NCBI GenBank assembly: GCA_947172415.1
Contig: OX359193.1
Coordinates: forward strand, 3,776,501 to 3,840,500
Length of the DNA stretch: 64,000 bases
Direction: 5' to 3'
Source of the DNA: Chondrosia reniformis
Taxonomy: Eukaryota > Porifera > Demospongiae > Chondrillida > Chondrillidae
Translations under genes and position numbers: made by a program
Part shown: positions 63,551-64,000 of the stretch, one piece after another
How the letters are laid out: every line of letters begins with the position of its first letter
Numbering within the stretch: the stretch's first letter is position 1
Notes under the pieces: generated by a model
Database searches by the model: none
Seen by the model: the letters and a program-made list of their open reading frames with translations, nothing else
What the model was told of the DNA's origin: nothing

Positions 63551-64000
63551 ATCATCTATTCGTGGGAGTGGGTAGACGTCTGGCTTAGTAACAGCATTCA
63601 GGCGGCAGTAGTCCACACCAAATCTGGAGCTCCCATCCTTTTTGGCTACTAGCACAATTGGGCTGGCCCAGGGGCTATGGGATGGTTGGCTGACATTCTG
63701 TTCCAGCATCCTTTTATCATCTCTTCTACATTTTGGCGCAGTGTAAAGGATACTCACGTGCATTACAGCTTGTGTGCAGCCCAGTTCCTCATTTGTGAGG
63801 GCAAATTTACTCCAAGAGTGGTTCTAGATGGGCTTGGTTCTCTGCCCCCAGAGCCCCCACTGCAACACCTCCTTCAATTTTTCAATCTCTCACTGTTGCT
63901 AGGGCCCACATTCCCCTGGTGGGTCTCTTCTGCAGTATGTGGTACTATACACTGGGCTGGATCCATCTGTAGCACAGGCTGGATGGTCCCTAGACATCTT
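63551..64000 (-). repeat. Exact repeat of 60679-61128 at the window edge
   Basis: Every base from 63551 to 64000 matches 60679-61128 (offset 2872) as far as I can read. It is the RT N-part and upstream linker. It joins gag at an ATCATC (GATGAT) microhomology, producing a fused 283-codon frame (63763-62912) that starts with RT (SPIVLVAKKDGSS) and continues into the gag coiled coil. It may continue beyond the window. Confidence 0.92.

Overview
The window is eukaryotic nuclear DNA: AT-rich, with spliced genes and a very high load of transposable elements. The mix of families (Penelope-like, DIRS-like tyrosine-recombinase, Ty3/gypsy, several LINEs, hAT, pogo/Tigger, piggyBac-like MITEs, fold-back elements), plus one conserved animal gene with both tiny and huge introns, suggests an early-branching aquatic animal. 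A sponge or cnidarian fits best, but the species cannot be fixed from the sequence.

The backbone is one host gene. Fifteen exons on the + strand between 4893 and 34912 join in frame into a complete 382-residue PSMD13/RPN9, a lid subunit of the 26S proteasome regulatory particle. About 96% of its 30 kb span is intron. Intron 1 (12.45 kb) holds an array of fold-back repeats, a dead Tigger transposase and a HIRAN-domain ORF. Intron 4 (7.9 kb, GC-AG splice sites) holds a dead hAT transposase with two nested insertions. Introns 8, 12 and 13 hold further MITEs and hairpin repeats.

Layout. 1-2.2 kb: a DDE-type transposase-like gene (5' end off the window) convergent with a two-exon gene for a P2X7-ballast-like zinc-binding protein. 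2.5-4.7 kb: repeats and the PSMD13 promoter region with a 26-bp tandem array. 4.9-34.9 kb: PSMD13 and its intronic elements. 35-39.9 kb: LINE fragments and fold-back pieces. 39.9-41.6 kb: a Penelope-like element with reverse transcriptase, GIY-YIG endonuclease, inverted terminal repeats and a hammerhead-like motif. 42.2-44 kb: a decayed protein gene of an uncharacterised family, split by a MITE. 44.7-46.6 kb: a piggyBac-like MITE and a LINE remnant. 48.4-52.7 kb: a DIRS-like element (gag, RT-RNase H, tyrosine recombinase). 53.4-54.8 kb: a second, spliced and broken relative of the first transposase, abutted by a Penelope fragment. 55.7-57.5 kb: microsatellites and a LINE interrupted by an inverted Penelope terminal pair. 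57.8-64 kb: a decayed Ty3/gypsy element with a nested MITE and an exact 450-bp repeated block at the window edge.

No rRNA, tRNA, CRISPR array or bacterial-type operon was seen. Almost every mobile-element gene carries stops or frameshifts. The PSMD13 model, the first transposase, the ballast gene and the HIRAN ORF are intact.
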